Shown one piece after another: positions 27,402 through 36,690 of a DNA stretch of 64,000 bases. The notes beneath the pieces were generated by a model. That model did not search any database, had not been told where the DNA came from, and worked only from the letters and a program-made list of their open reading frames with translations. A program made the position numbers and the translations under genes. The stretch is from Clostridium sardiniense. Its GTDB lineage: Bacteria; Bacillota; Clostridia; Clostridiales; Clostridiaceae. Position 1 is the first letter of the stretch, and each line of letters opens with the position of its first letter. The DNA lies in the NCBI RefSeq assembly GCF_016907995.1, contig NZ_JAFBDA010000007.1:62001-126000 (forward strand), written 5' to 3'.

Positions 27402-27781
27402 ATTAGCAAAGAATGTGTCGAACACAGTTTGTTTATATTTTTTACATTTAAGTAATTTTATTTTCATTTTATTCATTTAAAATGCTATTAAATCTAATTT
27501 ATATTCAGTCTAATAATAGATTTATTTAGTTTTTTTAAATATTTGTTCATAAATTATTGGTGATACCAATATGAATTCGTTTTTATATTTTACCTTTTTA
27601 TTAACTAAATTTAGTCTTAGTAAACCGTTTTCTCTACTGTTTTATTTATAAAAATAAATAAATATTGTATAAATACTTCTTAAATTAACATAAAATACAA
27701 TATATAGAAATTTTATTGTAAATATTATTACAAATATTTTTCAATATTATGCCCATATGTCTATAGTATTTTTTTACATTT

Positions 27782-27817
27782 TTGAAGGTTTTAGTATATT
27801 TGTATAGAATACTAAAA
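27782..27817 (+). promoter_or_regulatory. Promoter overlapped by a 9-bp inverted repeat
   Basis: TTGAAG (27782-27787) and TAGAAT (27805-27810) are 17 bases apart. TTTTAGTAT (27789-27797) and ATACTAAAA (27809-27817) are perfect inverted arms with an 11-base spacer that straddle the -10. A repressor binding this palindrome would block the promoter of the small membrane peptide gene. Confidence 0.5.
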
Positions 27818-27847
27818 TAACATCTTTATTTTGTGGGGAGGGAATTT

Positions 27848-27949
27848 ATGAGTACAAAATCTGATGCTGTTAAAATTAGTTTAGGAATAATCGCGCTGTT
27901 TGGCTTTTTAGTAGTGTTTGCTCTTTTCTATCAAAACTTCTTTTTGTAA
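27848..27949 (+). CDS. 33-residue single-helix membrane peptide
   Basis: A short frame from ATG 27848, with GGGGAGGG upstream, to TAA 27949. The peptide has a polar N-terminus (MSTKSDAVKI), one membrane helix (LGIIALFGFLVVFALFY) and a short aromatic end (QNFFL). It has its own promoter with an operator-like palindrome and a strong terminator, so it is a free-standing gene. Small single-helix peptides often tune a transporter or a sensor. Its place beside antiporter 3 suggests, without proving, a role with the decarboxylase/antiporter island. Confidence 0.65.
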   Translation: MSTKSDAVKISLGIIALFGFLVVFALFYQNFFL

Positions 27950-27963
27950 ATTTTAACCAAACA

Positions 27964-28002
27964 AAAAGTGCTTTGTTTTAATCAAACAAAGCACTTTTCT
28001 CA
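27964..28002 (+). terminator. Terminator of the small membrane peptide gene
   Basis: AAAAGTGCTTTGTTT (27964-27978) pairs perfectly with AAACAAAGCACTTTT (27984-27998) around TAATC, with a T-rich tail, 15 bases after the peptide stop. Confidence 0.85.
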
Positions 28003-28169
28003 TTATATAATTAACACATAATAAATATATATCATTCTTAAATTATGTATTCAATTCATATTTTTAACATTTTAATAACTATTATAAAATGTATATTTAT
28101 TAGTTTTATATACCACTTTTATTTATAAAAATTATAGAATCACACTAGTAATATAAAACTAATACATAT

Positions 28170-29891
28170 TTAAGCTTCTTCTTTCTTCTTATTAGTTAAA
28201 AATAGTGCAAGTACAAATCCAACTGCAGCTATTATTGCTGATGCAATAAATAACTCTGCAAATCCACTATTTAAGGTTTGTTGGAAAGTATTTTCTATTG
28301 TAACCCTTGCAGCATCTACTTTAGTTAAATATTCTGCCTTCATTCCATTAAATACTGCATCTACAGTAGTATGTGGTGGTATATGACCTGCAAGACCTTG
28401 TTCTATTGCAGGTTTTGCTTTATCAAACATGAAACTTGCAAACTCTTTCATTACACCTGTAATACTTGTTACATCAGCATTTTGGAATGAATTTAGTATA
28501 TTTTGTGGAACATTTCCCATTGCATGTCCCATATTTGCTGATGCTCCCTGAATTGGTGGCATAACTTCCATAAGTTTTGCTGGCATTTTATCCCCAGCTT
28601 CAGCTATAAAGTTTACTAATATATTAGGTGATACTGCAATACCAACACTTTTTATAAGTGATAGTGTTGCCTGTGCTGATCCTGCTTCTTCTTTTGGTAC
28701 ATTTACTTGCATCAAATAATTAAGTGGTGTACCCATTGTTAGTCCCATACCAGCACCCATTATACAAAGAGCTATAATTAATAAAGGTGCATTATCTGAC
28801 TTTGAGACAAATAAAGCTAAAGTAAGAGTTCCAACTACTGTACACCCAAAACCTACTAACAGTACCGCTTTTGCTGAATATTTATCTATAAACTTACCAC
28901 CTATAGGTGCTGCTATTCCTGAGAAAATAGCCATTATTGTTATTAGATATCCACCTGAGCCTTGGCTTAATCTTAATGTATTTTCACCAAATTGAGGTAT
29001 AAATACAACACTCATCATTCCACATCCAACAACTAAACTCATAATTAAAGTTATACATATATTTCTGTTTGTAAAATAACCTAAGTTTATTATTGGATCT
29101 TCTGCTCTATTTTCACGATATATAAATATAGGTAATAATACAACAAATACAATTAAGTAAGGATATACATCAACTGACTTTAATGATGCTGAGAAGCTAT
29201 GGAAATTTAAATTTGTAACTCCATACATTAATGATAAAATCATTATTGCTACAATTATACTTCCCCAAGTATCCATTCTTTTTTTAGTATGCTCTACTTC
29301 TACGATCTTTATCTTAAGAGCCATTATAATAACTACTATACATATAGGAACATTTATAAAGAATAATAATCCCCAGTTATCAGCACCAAAGCCTTGTATA
29401 ATTCCTGATCCTATTGATGGTCCAAGAGTTGTAGCAATACCATAAGTTGCACCAACTAAACCTAGTGCAGCACCTCTTTTTGCTTTTGGGAAACTTTCTC
29501 CAATAAACGCTGTAGCTATTGGCATTATTCCTCCACCACCAATAGCTTGTATAACTCTAGCTGTTAGTAAGAAATTATATCCTCCAACATAATCTGATAT
29601 ACCACATAAAGCTGAACCTATACCAAATAGAGTTATTGAAAATACAAACATCTTCTTCTTTCCATACCTATCTGATAATTTTCCTGAGATAGGCATTACA
29701 ACTGCATAGGCCAGAGTATATATTGTAATCATCCAAATAGAACTATCTGCACTTACACCTAATGCATCTGCAATAATAGTTCTAGCCGGTGATACAATAC
29801 CAGAGTCCATACCTCCAATAAATATACCAAGTAAAAACATTATCATTAGTGCTTTTTGTGTCTTTTTACTATAGCCATTCTCATTTTCCAT
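28170..29891 (-). CDS. MFS drug efflux transporter, DHA2 (14-helix) family
   Basis: A 573-residue protein with about 14 hydrophobic helices. Motif A is LSDRYGKKKMF, followed by the antiporter motif C-like stretch GLVGATYGIATTLGPSIGSG. An unusual soluble insertion of about 100 residues (from GDKMPAKLMEVMPPIQGA to QQTLNSGF) precedes the last helix, as in some clostridial DHA2 members. It should export drugs or toxic compounds using proton motive force. It is the second gene of an operon with a TetR regulator 56 bases upstream, which probably controls it. AAGGAGG precedes ATG. Confidence 0.87.
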   Translation of the reverse strand: MENENGYSKKTQKALMIMFLLGIFIGGMDSGIVSPARTIIADALGVSADSSIWMITIYTLAYAVVMPISGKLSDRYGKKKMFVFSITLFGIGSALCGISDYVGGYNFLLTARVIQAIGGGGIMPIATAFIGESFPKAKRGAALGLVGATYGIATTLGPSIGSGIIQGFGADNWGLLFFINVPICIVVIIMALKIKIVEVEHTKKRMDTWGSIIVAIMILSLMYGVTNLNFHSFSASLKSVDVYPYLIVFVVLLPIFIYRENRAEDPIINLGYFTNRNICITLIMSLVVGCGMMSVVFIPQFGENTLRLSQGSGGYLITIMAIFSGIAAPIGGKFIDKYSAKAVLLVGFGCTVVGTLTLALFVSKSDNAPLLIIALCIMGAGMGLTMGTPLNYLMQVNVPKEEAGSAQATLSLIKSVGIAVSPNILVNFIAEAGDKMPAKLMEVMPPIQGASANMGHAMGNVPQNILNSFQNADVTSITGVMKEFASFMFDKAKPAIEQGLAGHIPPHTTVDAVFNGMKAEYLTKVDAARVTIENTFQQTLNSGFAELFIASAIIAAVGFVLALFLTNKKKEEA

Positions 29892-29947
29892 TTTTCTTCC
29901 TCCTTTGTAACTGCTATTTATATTTTTTATAATAATAAACCAAATTA

Positions 29948-30496
29948 TTAATTAGAGTATTTAGAGGTTAATATACATATTAAATCTTCAAAAGAAAAGG
30001 TTCTACTTTTTATAATAGTAATCATATTGCTAACTATAAACTTACTAAGTACTCTCTCATTTAATGCTGATTGTATATCGCCATTATTTATATGATATAC
30101 AATAATCTCCTCTGTTATATCGTATAAAGGTCCAAATATACTATCAATGTTATGATTTGGCTTAGACTTCTCTTCCTTATATACTTCAAAAAATATCCCC
30201 ATATGATTTGAGAAATAATTATCCACAGCATCATATATAATCTTCATTTTTTCTTCGAAGCCTTTATCTAACTTATTAACATCTTTAAGTTTTAAAATAA
30301 CCTCTTTCCAATCACCCCTAATTATCTCTAGGACTATTGAATGTTTATTTTTAAAATAGTTATAAACTGTTCCAAGACCTATCCCGCAACTTTTAGCTAA
30401 ATTTCTCATACTCAATTTACTATATCCATCTTCTTTAATCATAAATCTAGCTTCGCTTAATATTTTCTCTTTAGGATTATCTAATATCTTTGGCAT
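29948..30496 (-). CDS. TetR-family transcriptional regulator
   Basis: A 182-residue repressor. The N-terminal helix-turn-helix reads ILSEARFMIKEDGYSKLSMRNLAKSCGIGLGTVYNYFKNKHSIV, a standard TetR DNA-binding domain. The rest is a helical ligand-binding domain with no recognisable ligand motif. AAGGTGA lies before ATG 30496. It precedes the MFS exporter in the same direction, and a palindrome overlaps its own promoter, so autorepression relieved by a drug-like ligand is expected. Confidence 0.87.
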   Translation of the reverse strand: MPKILDNPKEKILSEARFMIKEDGYSKLSMRNLAKSCGIGLGTVYNYFKNKHSIVLEIIRGDWKEVILKLKDVNKLDKGFEEKMKIIYDAVDNYFSNHMGIFFEVYKEEKSKPNHNIDSIFGPLYDITEEIIVYHINNGDIQSALNERVLSKFIVSNMITIIKSRTFSFEDLICILTSKYSN

Positions 30497-30515
30497 CTAT
30501 GAATCACCTTCTTTA

Positions 30516-30558
30516 TGAACCATGTTCAAATTATAATTTTATTCTACCTTTAATTCAA
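30516..30558 (-). promoter_or_regulatory. tetR promoter with TGAAC-CAT-GTTCA operator
   Basis: On the minus strand TTGAAT (30558-30553), a 17-base spacer and TATAAT (30535-30530) form the promoter. TGAACCATGTTCA (30516-30528) is a 5+5 palindrome directly after the -10, placed to block transcription start of tetR-MFS. The other 380 bases up to 30940 are AT-rich without clear signals. Confidence 0.55.
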
Positions 30559-30939
30559 TAGACAAAGTATGATATTTCTGTTAATTGATAATTATTATTC
30601 AAAACTATCTATAATTTGTTAATATATAATACATTTTTATTGCGTAACCCTGAATAATTATCTCCTATTTCCATTAACTAAATTGACCATTAAATTAATT
30701 ATTATAGTTACCTCCCTAATAATTAATTTATCTATTAATCCATTATAATTTATAAATATCCTCTATGAATATATTCCTTTATTTATCATAATATTACTTT
30801 TATGGATTTAATTAAATATATTTTAGTAACTTTTCAAAAAATTTAACAATATTATTACGGTTTATTTCTTTTATTAGCGAAAAGTTGTTGTATAGTTTTT
30901 TTGGGGCTAAAGTTAACTACACTTTTAGGAGGATAAAAA

Positions 30940-32586
30940 ATGAATGAGAATAAAAAACTTAAAGAGATAGAGGAAATCTATGAGAAGATAAGTCCCTTTG
31001 AATTTAAGAATGAGTTAATTAAAGTTGCAAAAAAAGAGCTTGATGGAAGTAAGCGTTCATTGCTTGATGCTGGAAGAGGAAATCCTAATTGGACAGCTGC
31101 AACTCCTAGACAAGCGTTTTTTACATTTGGACAATTTGCTGTACTTGAAACTCAAAGAGTTTGGCAAGAAGGTGATCTTGCTGGTATGCCTCACCAAAAA
31201 GGAATTTATAACAGATTTAAAGAATTTGCTGATGAAAATATAAATGCACCAGGTATGGAGCTTTTAATAAATATAATTGAATATGGAATAAATAAAAAAG
31301 GATTTGACCCTGATAGCTATGTATATGAGTTAGCTGATGGAATAATTGGAGACAATTATCCATTTCCTGATAGAATGCTAACTCACACTGAAAGCATAGT
31401 TCATGATTACTTAGTAAAAGAAATGTGTTCTGGCGATATTAGTGATGGAAACTTTGATATCTTTGCAGTAGAAGGGGCAACTGCTGCAATGTGCTATATT
31501 TTTGATTCATTAAAAGCTAATGAATTATTATGTAAGGGAGATAAAATTGCCATAATGACACCAGTATTTACTCCTTATTTAGAGATTCCAAATATTCCAA
31601 GATATAGTTTAGATATAATCCAAATAAAGGCTGAGGAGTATTCAGCCAATGGAACACCTTCATGGAGAGTACCACAAAGCGAATTAGATAAGCTTAAAGA
31701 TACTACAATAAAAGCTTTATTTATTGTAAATCCAGGTAACCCATCATCAGTTGCATTAACAGATAAAAGTAAACATAGTTTAATTAAAATAGTTAATGAA
31801 TATAATCCAAATTTAATCATAATATCAGATGATGTGTATGGAACATTTGTACCTAATTTCCGTTCATTAATGGCTGATCTTCCATATAACACAATTGGAG
31901 TTTATTCATTCTCAAAATATTTTGGAGTAACAGGATATAGATTAGGAACAATAGCACTTCAAAAAATTAATGTACTTGATGATTTAATAAAAAATCTTCC
32001 TTCTGATAAAAAAGAACTTATACGCTCACGTTATAAAGATTTATGTACTGATTGCGAAAACATACCATTTATAGATAGAATTGTAGCAGATAGTAGACAG
32101 GTTGCCCTTAATCATACAGCTGGCCTTTCAACACCTCAACAAATACAAATGGCATTTTTCTGTGCCTTTGCTTTATTAGATACAGATGATAATTATAAAA
32201 ATCTAACAATAAATATATGTCGTCGTCGTAAGCAATTATTATTTGATGGATTAGGTGCTGAATTAAAAGATGATCCATATAGTGCTTATTACTATACAGA
32301 ATTTAATATACTTGAGTGGGCAAAGATTAGCTTTGGTTCTGATTTCGCAGACTATCTTAAGAATAACTATAGTTTAGTTCATATACTTTATCATCTAGCT
32401 AAAGATTGTTCTGTAATATTATTATCTGGAAGTGGTTTTGATGATTCTGAATGGTCACTTAGAGTATCTCTTGCTAATTTAGATGATCGTGAATACTATA
32501 GAATAGGTAAGATTATGCGTAATTTAATGATAGATTTAATATCTAGATGGCAAGAATCTGAAAATTCTACTAAGATATCATCTTAG
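30940..32586 (+). CDS. aspD: Aspartate 4-decarboxylase (bifunctional aspartate aminotransferase)
   Basis: A 548-residue fold-type I PLP enzyme of the aspartate beta-decarboxylase group, near the family's usual 530-550 residues. Visible signatures are LLDAGRGNPNWTAATPRQAFF at the N-terminus, NPGNPSSVAL for cofactor/substrate contact, IISDDVYG with the PLP Asp and Tyr, YSFSKYFGVTGYRLGTIAL with the Schiff-base Lys, and the late WSLRVSLANL carrying the carboxylate-binding Arg. It converts aspartate to alanine and CO2, using one proton. The usual partner, an aspartate:alanine exchanger (AspT), is not next to it. AGGAGG precedes ATG 30940. Confidence 0.9.
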   Translation: MNENKKLKEIEEIYEKISPFEFKNELIKVAKKELDGSKRSLLDAGRGNPNWTAATPRQAFFTFGQFAVLETQRVWQEGDLAGMPHQKGIYNRFKEFADENINAPGMELLINIIEYGINKKGFDPDSYVYELADGIIGDNYPFPDRMLTHTESIVHDYLVKEMCSGDISDGNFDIFAVEGATAAMCYIFDSLKANELLCKGDKIAIMTPVFTPYLEIPNIPRYSLDIIQIKAEEYSANGTPSWRVPQSELDKLKDTTIKALFIVNPGNPSSVALTDKSKHSLIKIVNEYNPNLIIISDDVYGTFVPNFRSLMADLPYNTIGVYSFSKYFGVTGYRLGTIALQKINVLDDLIKNLPSDKKELIRSRYKDLCTDCENIPFIDRIVADSRQVALNHTAGLSTPQQIQMAFFCAFALLDTDDNYKNLTINICRRRKQLLFDGLGAELKDDPYSAYYYTEFNILEWAKISFGSDFADYLKNNYSLVHILYHLAKDCSVILLSGSGFDDSEWSLRVSLANLDDREYYRIGKIMRNLMIDLISRWQESENSTKISS

Positions 32587-32620
32587 TTATGTTTTCTATA
32601 TTTTAAATTTAAAATTTATA

Positions 32621-32656
32621 AAAAGAGCCTAATACTATAAGTATTAAGCTCTTTTT
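32621..32656. terminator. Bidirectional terminator between aspD and recQ
   Basis: AAAAGAGCCTAATACT pairs with AGTATTAAGCTCTTTTTT with one mismatch; it overlaps the 3' end of convergent recQ. Confidence 0.75.
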
Positions 32657-34818
32657 TCTTCAATAATCTTTTTTAGTATAATAAATTTTATTTTATCATA
32701 AGAAAACTCTTCTGAAAGTTCATCCTTTATAGGTTTTACTCTATAAAATCCAATCTTATCTACAACTTCTAATACTTTATTCTCTTCTTCATTATTAAAT
32801 AAATCTGAAAAGTCTATTTTAAAATCTATATCATTTCCTGCATTCATATATTGCTCTATATGAGATATTATTGTTGTTATAGCAAGACCTCTTTCCTCTG
32901 ATATACAGTTAAAATCCTTTCCCTCTTTTATCATATTGATTGTTATTTCATAAGATTTTTGTTTTCCATTATTACTTCCTTTAGATTGTTTTTTATCATT
33001 ACCTTTATCACTTTTTTTATTGTTATCTTTATGGCTCCATTTAACCTCTATATTGTTTTCATCTATATACTCTTTTATCTTATTTAAGAATTTGTCCCCA
33101 TACTTTTCTATCTTCTTCTCTCCAACTCCACTTATTTCTATAAGCTGAGTATTATTTATAGGCATTCTAACACTCATATCTTTAAGTGTATTATCCCCAA
33201 ATACTATATATGGAGGCACTCCTTCTTCCATAGCAATATCTCTACGAATATCTTTTAATATAGCAAATAAATCATTATTCGTATCAAGCTTTTGAATTTT
33301 CCTCTCTTCTTTAAATAATACTTTTTCATTACCTTTTATCACTTCTAATGACTTGGTATTTTGCTTAACTACAGGATATTCTCCACCATAATTTATATAT
33401 CCATGAGATATTAATGTATTTATAAAATCCTTTAATTCTTCTTTTGAGTAATCCTTCATTATTCCATACGTGGTAAGTTCATTAAGTTTAAAGTCAATTA
33501 TCTTTTGATTTTTAGACCCTCTTAAAACATCTACTATCATCCCTATTCCATATGGTCTTTTCATTCTATAAACACATGATATAACCTTTTGTGCATCTAT
33601 TGTTTTATCAACAACTTCAGCAGTTGATTCACAATTACTACAATTGTTACAATCTTCTTTAAGCTCTTCGCCAAAGTACTCTAATATAAACCTTCTATAG
33701 CATCCATTACAATACACTAAATCAGTCATAGTTTGAAGTTTTGATAATTCATTCATTTTTCTCTGTGGATTAAGTGTTCCTGTGTCTATAATATATTTTT
33801 GTGTTTGTACATCACCTGGTGAAAATAATAATATACATTCTGATTTTTCTGAATCTCTACCAGCTCTTCCTATCTCTTGATAATATCCTTCTATATTCTT
33901 AGGCATGTTAAAATGTATTACATATCTTATATTAGGTTTATCAATCCCCATACCAAAGGCATTCGTTGCTATCATCAGACTGCTTCTATCATATACAAAA
34001 TCTTCTTGATTTTCTTTTCTCTCTTCATCTGAAAGTCCAGCATGGTATCTTCCAACACTTACACCTTTTGAACTTAAAACCTCATATAATGAATCTACTT
34101 CTTTTCTTGTAGCACAGTATATTATTCCTGATTGATCCTTATTTTCTATAACATAATCTAATATATATTGTTTTTTATTAACACCTTTTTCTATAATTAT
34201 CTTTAAATTTTCTCTATCAAATCCAGCTACAAATACTTTTGGATTATTAAGATTTAAAAGCTTAACTATATCTTCTCTTACTTCTTTAGTTGCTGTTGCT
34301 GTAAATGCTGATACAACTGGTCTTTTATTTAACAGTTCTATAAATCTACTTATATGTTTATAACTACTTCTAAAATCATGTCCCCAAGTTGACACACAGT
34401 GTGCTTCATCTACTGCTACTTGAGATATATTTATATTAGATATTATATTTAAAAATTCCATTGATTCTAATCGTTCAGGGGCAACGTAGAGAATTTTTAT
34501 GTCTCCATCTTCTATCTTTCTAAAAACCTCTCTTATTTCTAAAGTTGAAAGAGATGAATTAATATATGCTGATTCTATTCCAACGCTATTTAAAGCATCT
34601 ACTTGGTCTTTCATAAGAGATATAAGTGGTGAAATTACAATTGTTATGCCATCCATCATAAGAGCTGGAACTTGGTAACATATAGACTTGCCTCCCCCTG
34701 TTGGCATTATGGAAACTACATCATTTCCACTTACTATTTCATTTATTATTTCTTCTTGTCCTTTTCTAAAATTACTATATCCAAAATAACTTTTTAAAAC
34801 CTTTAATGCATTCTTCAA
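32644..34818 (-). CDS. recQ: ATP-dependent DNA helicase RecQ
   Basis: A 724-residue RecQ helicase starting at TTG 34818 after GAGGAG. Motifs in order are FRKGQEEII (motif 0), MPTGGGKSICYQVPAL (Walker A), SPLISLMKDQ, VDEAHCVSTWGHDFR (DEAH plus aromatic-rich loop), FTATAT, IIYCATRK, and QEIGRAGRDS (motif VI). The RQC zinc site follows (CNGCYRR, CNNCSNC), and then an HRDC-like domain around residues 520-590. A long Lys/Asn-rich linker and a helical C-terminal region close the protein. It unwinds DNA in the RecF repair pathway. It stands alone. Confidence 0.96.
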   Translation of the reverse strand: MKNALKVLKSYFGYSNFRKGQEEIINEIVSGNDVVSIMPTGGGKSICYQVPALMMDGITIVISPLISLMKDQVDALNSVGIESAYINSSLSTLEIREVFRKIEDGDIKILYVAPERLESMEFLNIISNINISQVAVDEAHCVSTWGHDFRSSYKHISRFIELLNKRPVVSAFTATATKEVREDIVKLLNLNNPKVFVAGFDRENLKIIIEKGVNKKQYILDYVIENKDQSGIIYCATRKEVDSLYEVLSSKGVSVGRYHAGLSDEERKENQEDFVYDRSSLMIATNAFGMGIDKPNIRYVIHFNMPKNIEGYYQEIGRAGRDSEKSECILLFSPGDVQTQKYIIDTGTLNPQRKMNELSKLQTMTDLVYCNGCYRRFILEYFGEELKEDCNNCSNCESTAEVVDKTIDAQKVISCVYRMKRPYGIGMIVDVLRGSKNQKIIDFKLNELTTYGIMKDYSKEELKDFINTLISHGYINYGGEYPVVKQNTKSLEVIKGNEKVLFKEERKIQKLDTNNDLFAILKDIRRDIAMEEGVPPYIVFGDNTLKDMSVRMPINNTQLIEISGVGEKKIEKYGDKFLNKIKEYIDENNIEVKWSHKDNNKKSDKGNDKKQSKGSNNGKQKSYEITINMIKEGKDFNCISEERGLAITTIISHIEQYMNAGNDIDFKIDFSDLFNNEEENKVLEVVDKIGFYRVKPIKDELSEEFSYDKIKFIILKKIIEEKRA

Positions 34819-34872
34819 AATTACTCTCCTCTTTATTTAAATCATATTATTATTATAGACCAAATTTTAAAC

Positions 34873-34912
34873 TTATAAAAAGGAATTACAACCTGTAATC
34901 CCTTTTTATAAG
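34873..34912 (-). terminator. Stem-loop with T-tract, minus strand
   Basis: An arm TTATAAAAAGGAATTACA pairs with TGTAATCCCTTTTTATAA (one mismatch) between recQ and the minus-strand kinase gene; it probably ends the kinase-side transcript. Confidence 0.6.
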
Positions 34913-34986
34913 TTTATTTTAAATAAGTGATTATTCTAAATAACCATTTATTTATTCTATAACTAATCTTTTAAAATACTCTTCAT

Positions 34987-35493
34987 CTACTGTCTTATTA
35001 AGTAAGTACAGATTTCTTCTACTACTTCATCTACATTCTTTTCAGATGTATCAAATTTTTCTGTATTCATATCTTTATATAAATCTAAGTAATTAACACT
35101 TCTCTCTAAACAAGCTATATCTCTCTTACCCTCATCTATATCTTTAGAAATTCTTGCTTTTAATGCACTCTTAGAACATATTAAAGTTATCTTTTCAAGA
35201 TCATATCCTCTATTCTTAAGCCCTAATAGAATTTCTTCCATTATAGATTCATCATGAATTACCCAATTAAAAATAATATTTTCTATATTAGAGTTATTCA
35301 TAAAATTATTTAGCAGAAATATAATGTTTTCTTTAACCATTTTCTTATTCTCTTCATTTACAATAAAGGGATCCATCATCCAGCACCAATCCCCATCTAA
35401 CCAAACTGAATTATTTAATCTTTTGTTTAATTCTTTGCAAGTTGCTGTTTTACCAACACCCATTGTCCCATTTATAACAATTAACCTCTTCAT
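34987..35493 (-). CDS. P-loop nucleotide-kinase-like protein
   Basis: A 168-residue protein with Walker A GTMGVGKTATCKEL at residues 9-22, then LDGDWCWMMDP, the substrate-pocket motif seen in shikimate/nucleoside-kinase-like ATPases, and a C-terminal lid (SKDIDEGKRD). It is cytosolic. The family is the AAA_33/zeta-like small kinase group; the substrate is not known. AAAGGAA precedes ATG. It follows the NUDIX gene by 30 bases and a GNAT gene before that, so the three probably form one transcript. Confidence 0.7.
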   Translation of the reverse strand: MKRLIVINGTMGVGKTATCKELNKRLNNSVWLDGDWCWMMDPFIVNEENKKMVKENIIFLLNNFMNNSNIENIIFNWVIHDESIMEEILLGLKNRGYDLEKITLICSKSALKARISKDIDEGKRDIACLERSVNYLDLYKDMNTEKFDTSEKNVDEVVEEICTYLIRQ

Positions 35494-35523
35494 AATAAAT
35501 AATTCCTTTTTATAATATAAATA

Positions 35524-36084
35524 CTATTTTATATTTACTCTATCTAAAATCTTTTGGTATACATTTTGCATAAATGGTTCTTTCTCTGTATATTTCATAA
35601 GATCTTTTATAGGAAGCCATTTAACTCCGCTATTTTCATCTTCCTTCATTCTAATTTCTTCATCTTCATCACCTTCAAAAAGATAAGCAATTGATAAATG
35701 TAGATGTGGTGATACAAATTCGCCTCTTTTTATATGTCCATTTACAGGAAGAACATCTAATGAAGCTATTCCATTATAAAGAAGTCTTGCATTCTTTAAT
35801 CCTGTTTCTTCTTCAAGTTCTTTAAAGGCTACTTTTAAAAAGTCTTCATCTCCATCCATATGTCCACCAGTCCAAGCCCATGACTTATAAATATTATGGT
35901 AAGCCATAAGTGCTTTATCCTTTTCTTTATTAACTACAAATGCTGAACTTGTTAAATGGCAAACTATATTCTTTCTTGTAAAGATATCTTCAAAATTATT
36001 TATACACATAAGTATACTTTCTTTATCCTTTACCTCTTGTTCATTTACAGGTATATACTCCTCTATTTCCCTTTTCCAATTCAT
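35524..36084 (-). CDS. NUDIX hydrolase
   Basis: A 186-residue NUDIX protein. The Nudix box is seen as GGHMDGDEDFLKVAFKELEEETGL (GX5EX7REUXEEXGU form, with K for R), about residues 71-94. The surrounding fold is typical of the group annotated as NUDIX hydrolases acting on small nucleoside diphosphate derivatives. The N-terminal helix WKREIEEYIPVNEQE is common in relatives. GTGGGGAG precedes ATG 36084. It lies between GNAT and kinase genes of the same direction. Confidence 0.85.
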   Translation of the reverse strand: MNWKREIEEYIPVNEQEVKDKESILMCINNFEDIFTRKNIVCHLTSSAFVVNKEKDKALMAYHNIYKSWAWTGGHMDGDEDFLKVAFKELEEETGLKNARLLYNGIASLDVLPVNGHIKRGEFVSPHLHLSIAYLFEGDEDEEIRMKEDENSGVKWLPIKDLMKYTEKEPFMQNVYQKILDRVNIK

Positions 36085-36128
36085 AAATTGCTCCCCACTC
36101 TCTTTAGTTATTCATTTTTTATATGTCA

Positions 36129-36566
36129 TTATATATTTCTTTCCATCATTACTACATCATCCACAGATTCATATTCATTTTTCTTATAAAACCCTTCTGT
36201 CTTATCTGTTCTTGATGTAAATAAATATATATAATTTATACCTTTATCTTTTAATCTATTTGTAAATTCATTTAATACTTTCTTGCCTATTCCTTGTCCT
36301 TTTTTACTATGATCTACACAGAATTCTTTTATATTAAAATGCATGGCATCATAATAGTACTCATGATTTCCAAGAATCATTCCTACAGGCTCCTCATCCA
36401 AATAACAAACTAAACCATATGATCCTTCACAATTTATCATCTGTGTTAATCTTTTTGTAGCACTTTCTTCTGTCCATCTATCATTCCATGGCTCTGAATT
36501 AAATGATTTAATGTAAAAATTAACTACACTTTCTAAATGTTCTAAAGTAATCTCTTCAAACCTCAT
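36129..36566 (-). CDS. GNAT-family N-acetyltransferase
   Basis: A 145-residue protein starting at ATG 36566 (MRFEEITLEHLESVV), eight bases after AAAGGAG; the frame extends further upstream without a site. The acetyl-CoA loop is KGQGIGKKVLNEF (Q/RxxGxG/A motif), followed by YLFTSRTDKTEGFYKKNEY. The family modifies amines of small molecules or proteins; the substrate is unknown. It is the first gene of a likely GNAT-NUDIX-kinase operon. Confidence 0.85.
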   Translation of the reverse strand: MRFEEITLEHLESVVNFYIKSFNSEPWNDRWTEESATKRLTQMINCEGSYGLVCYLDEEPVGMILGNHEYYYDAMHFNIKEFCVDHSKKGQGIGKKVLNEFTNRLKDKGINYIYLFTSRTDKTEGFYKKNEYESVDDVVMMERNI

Positions 36567-36690
36567 TTCTATTACTCCTTTTAAATAATATACAAACTTA
36601 TTCATTATAACTTTACCTCTTAACATTATATCACATTACTTATAATTCTATTTATGCTATAATATAGGATGTATTTCAAAGGGGGATAAT

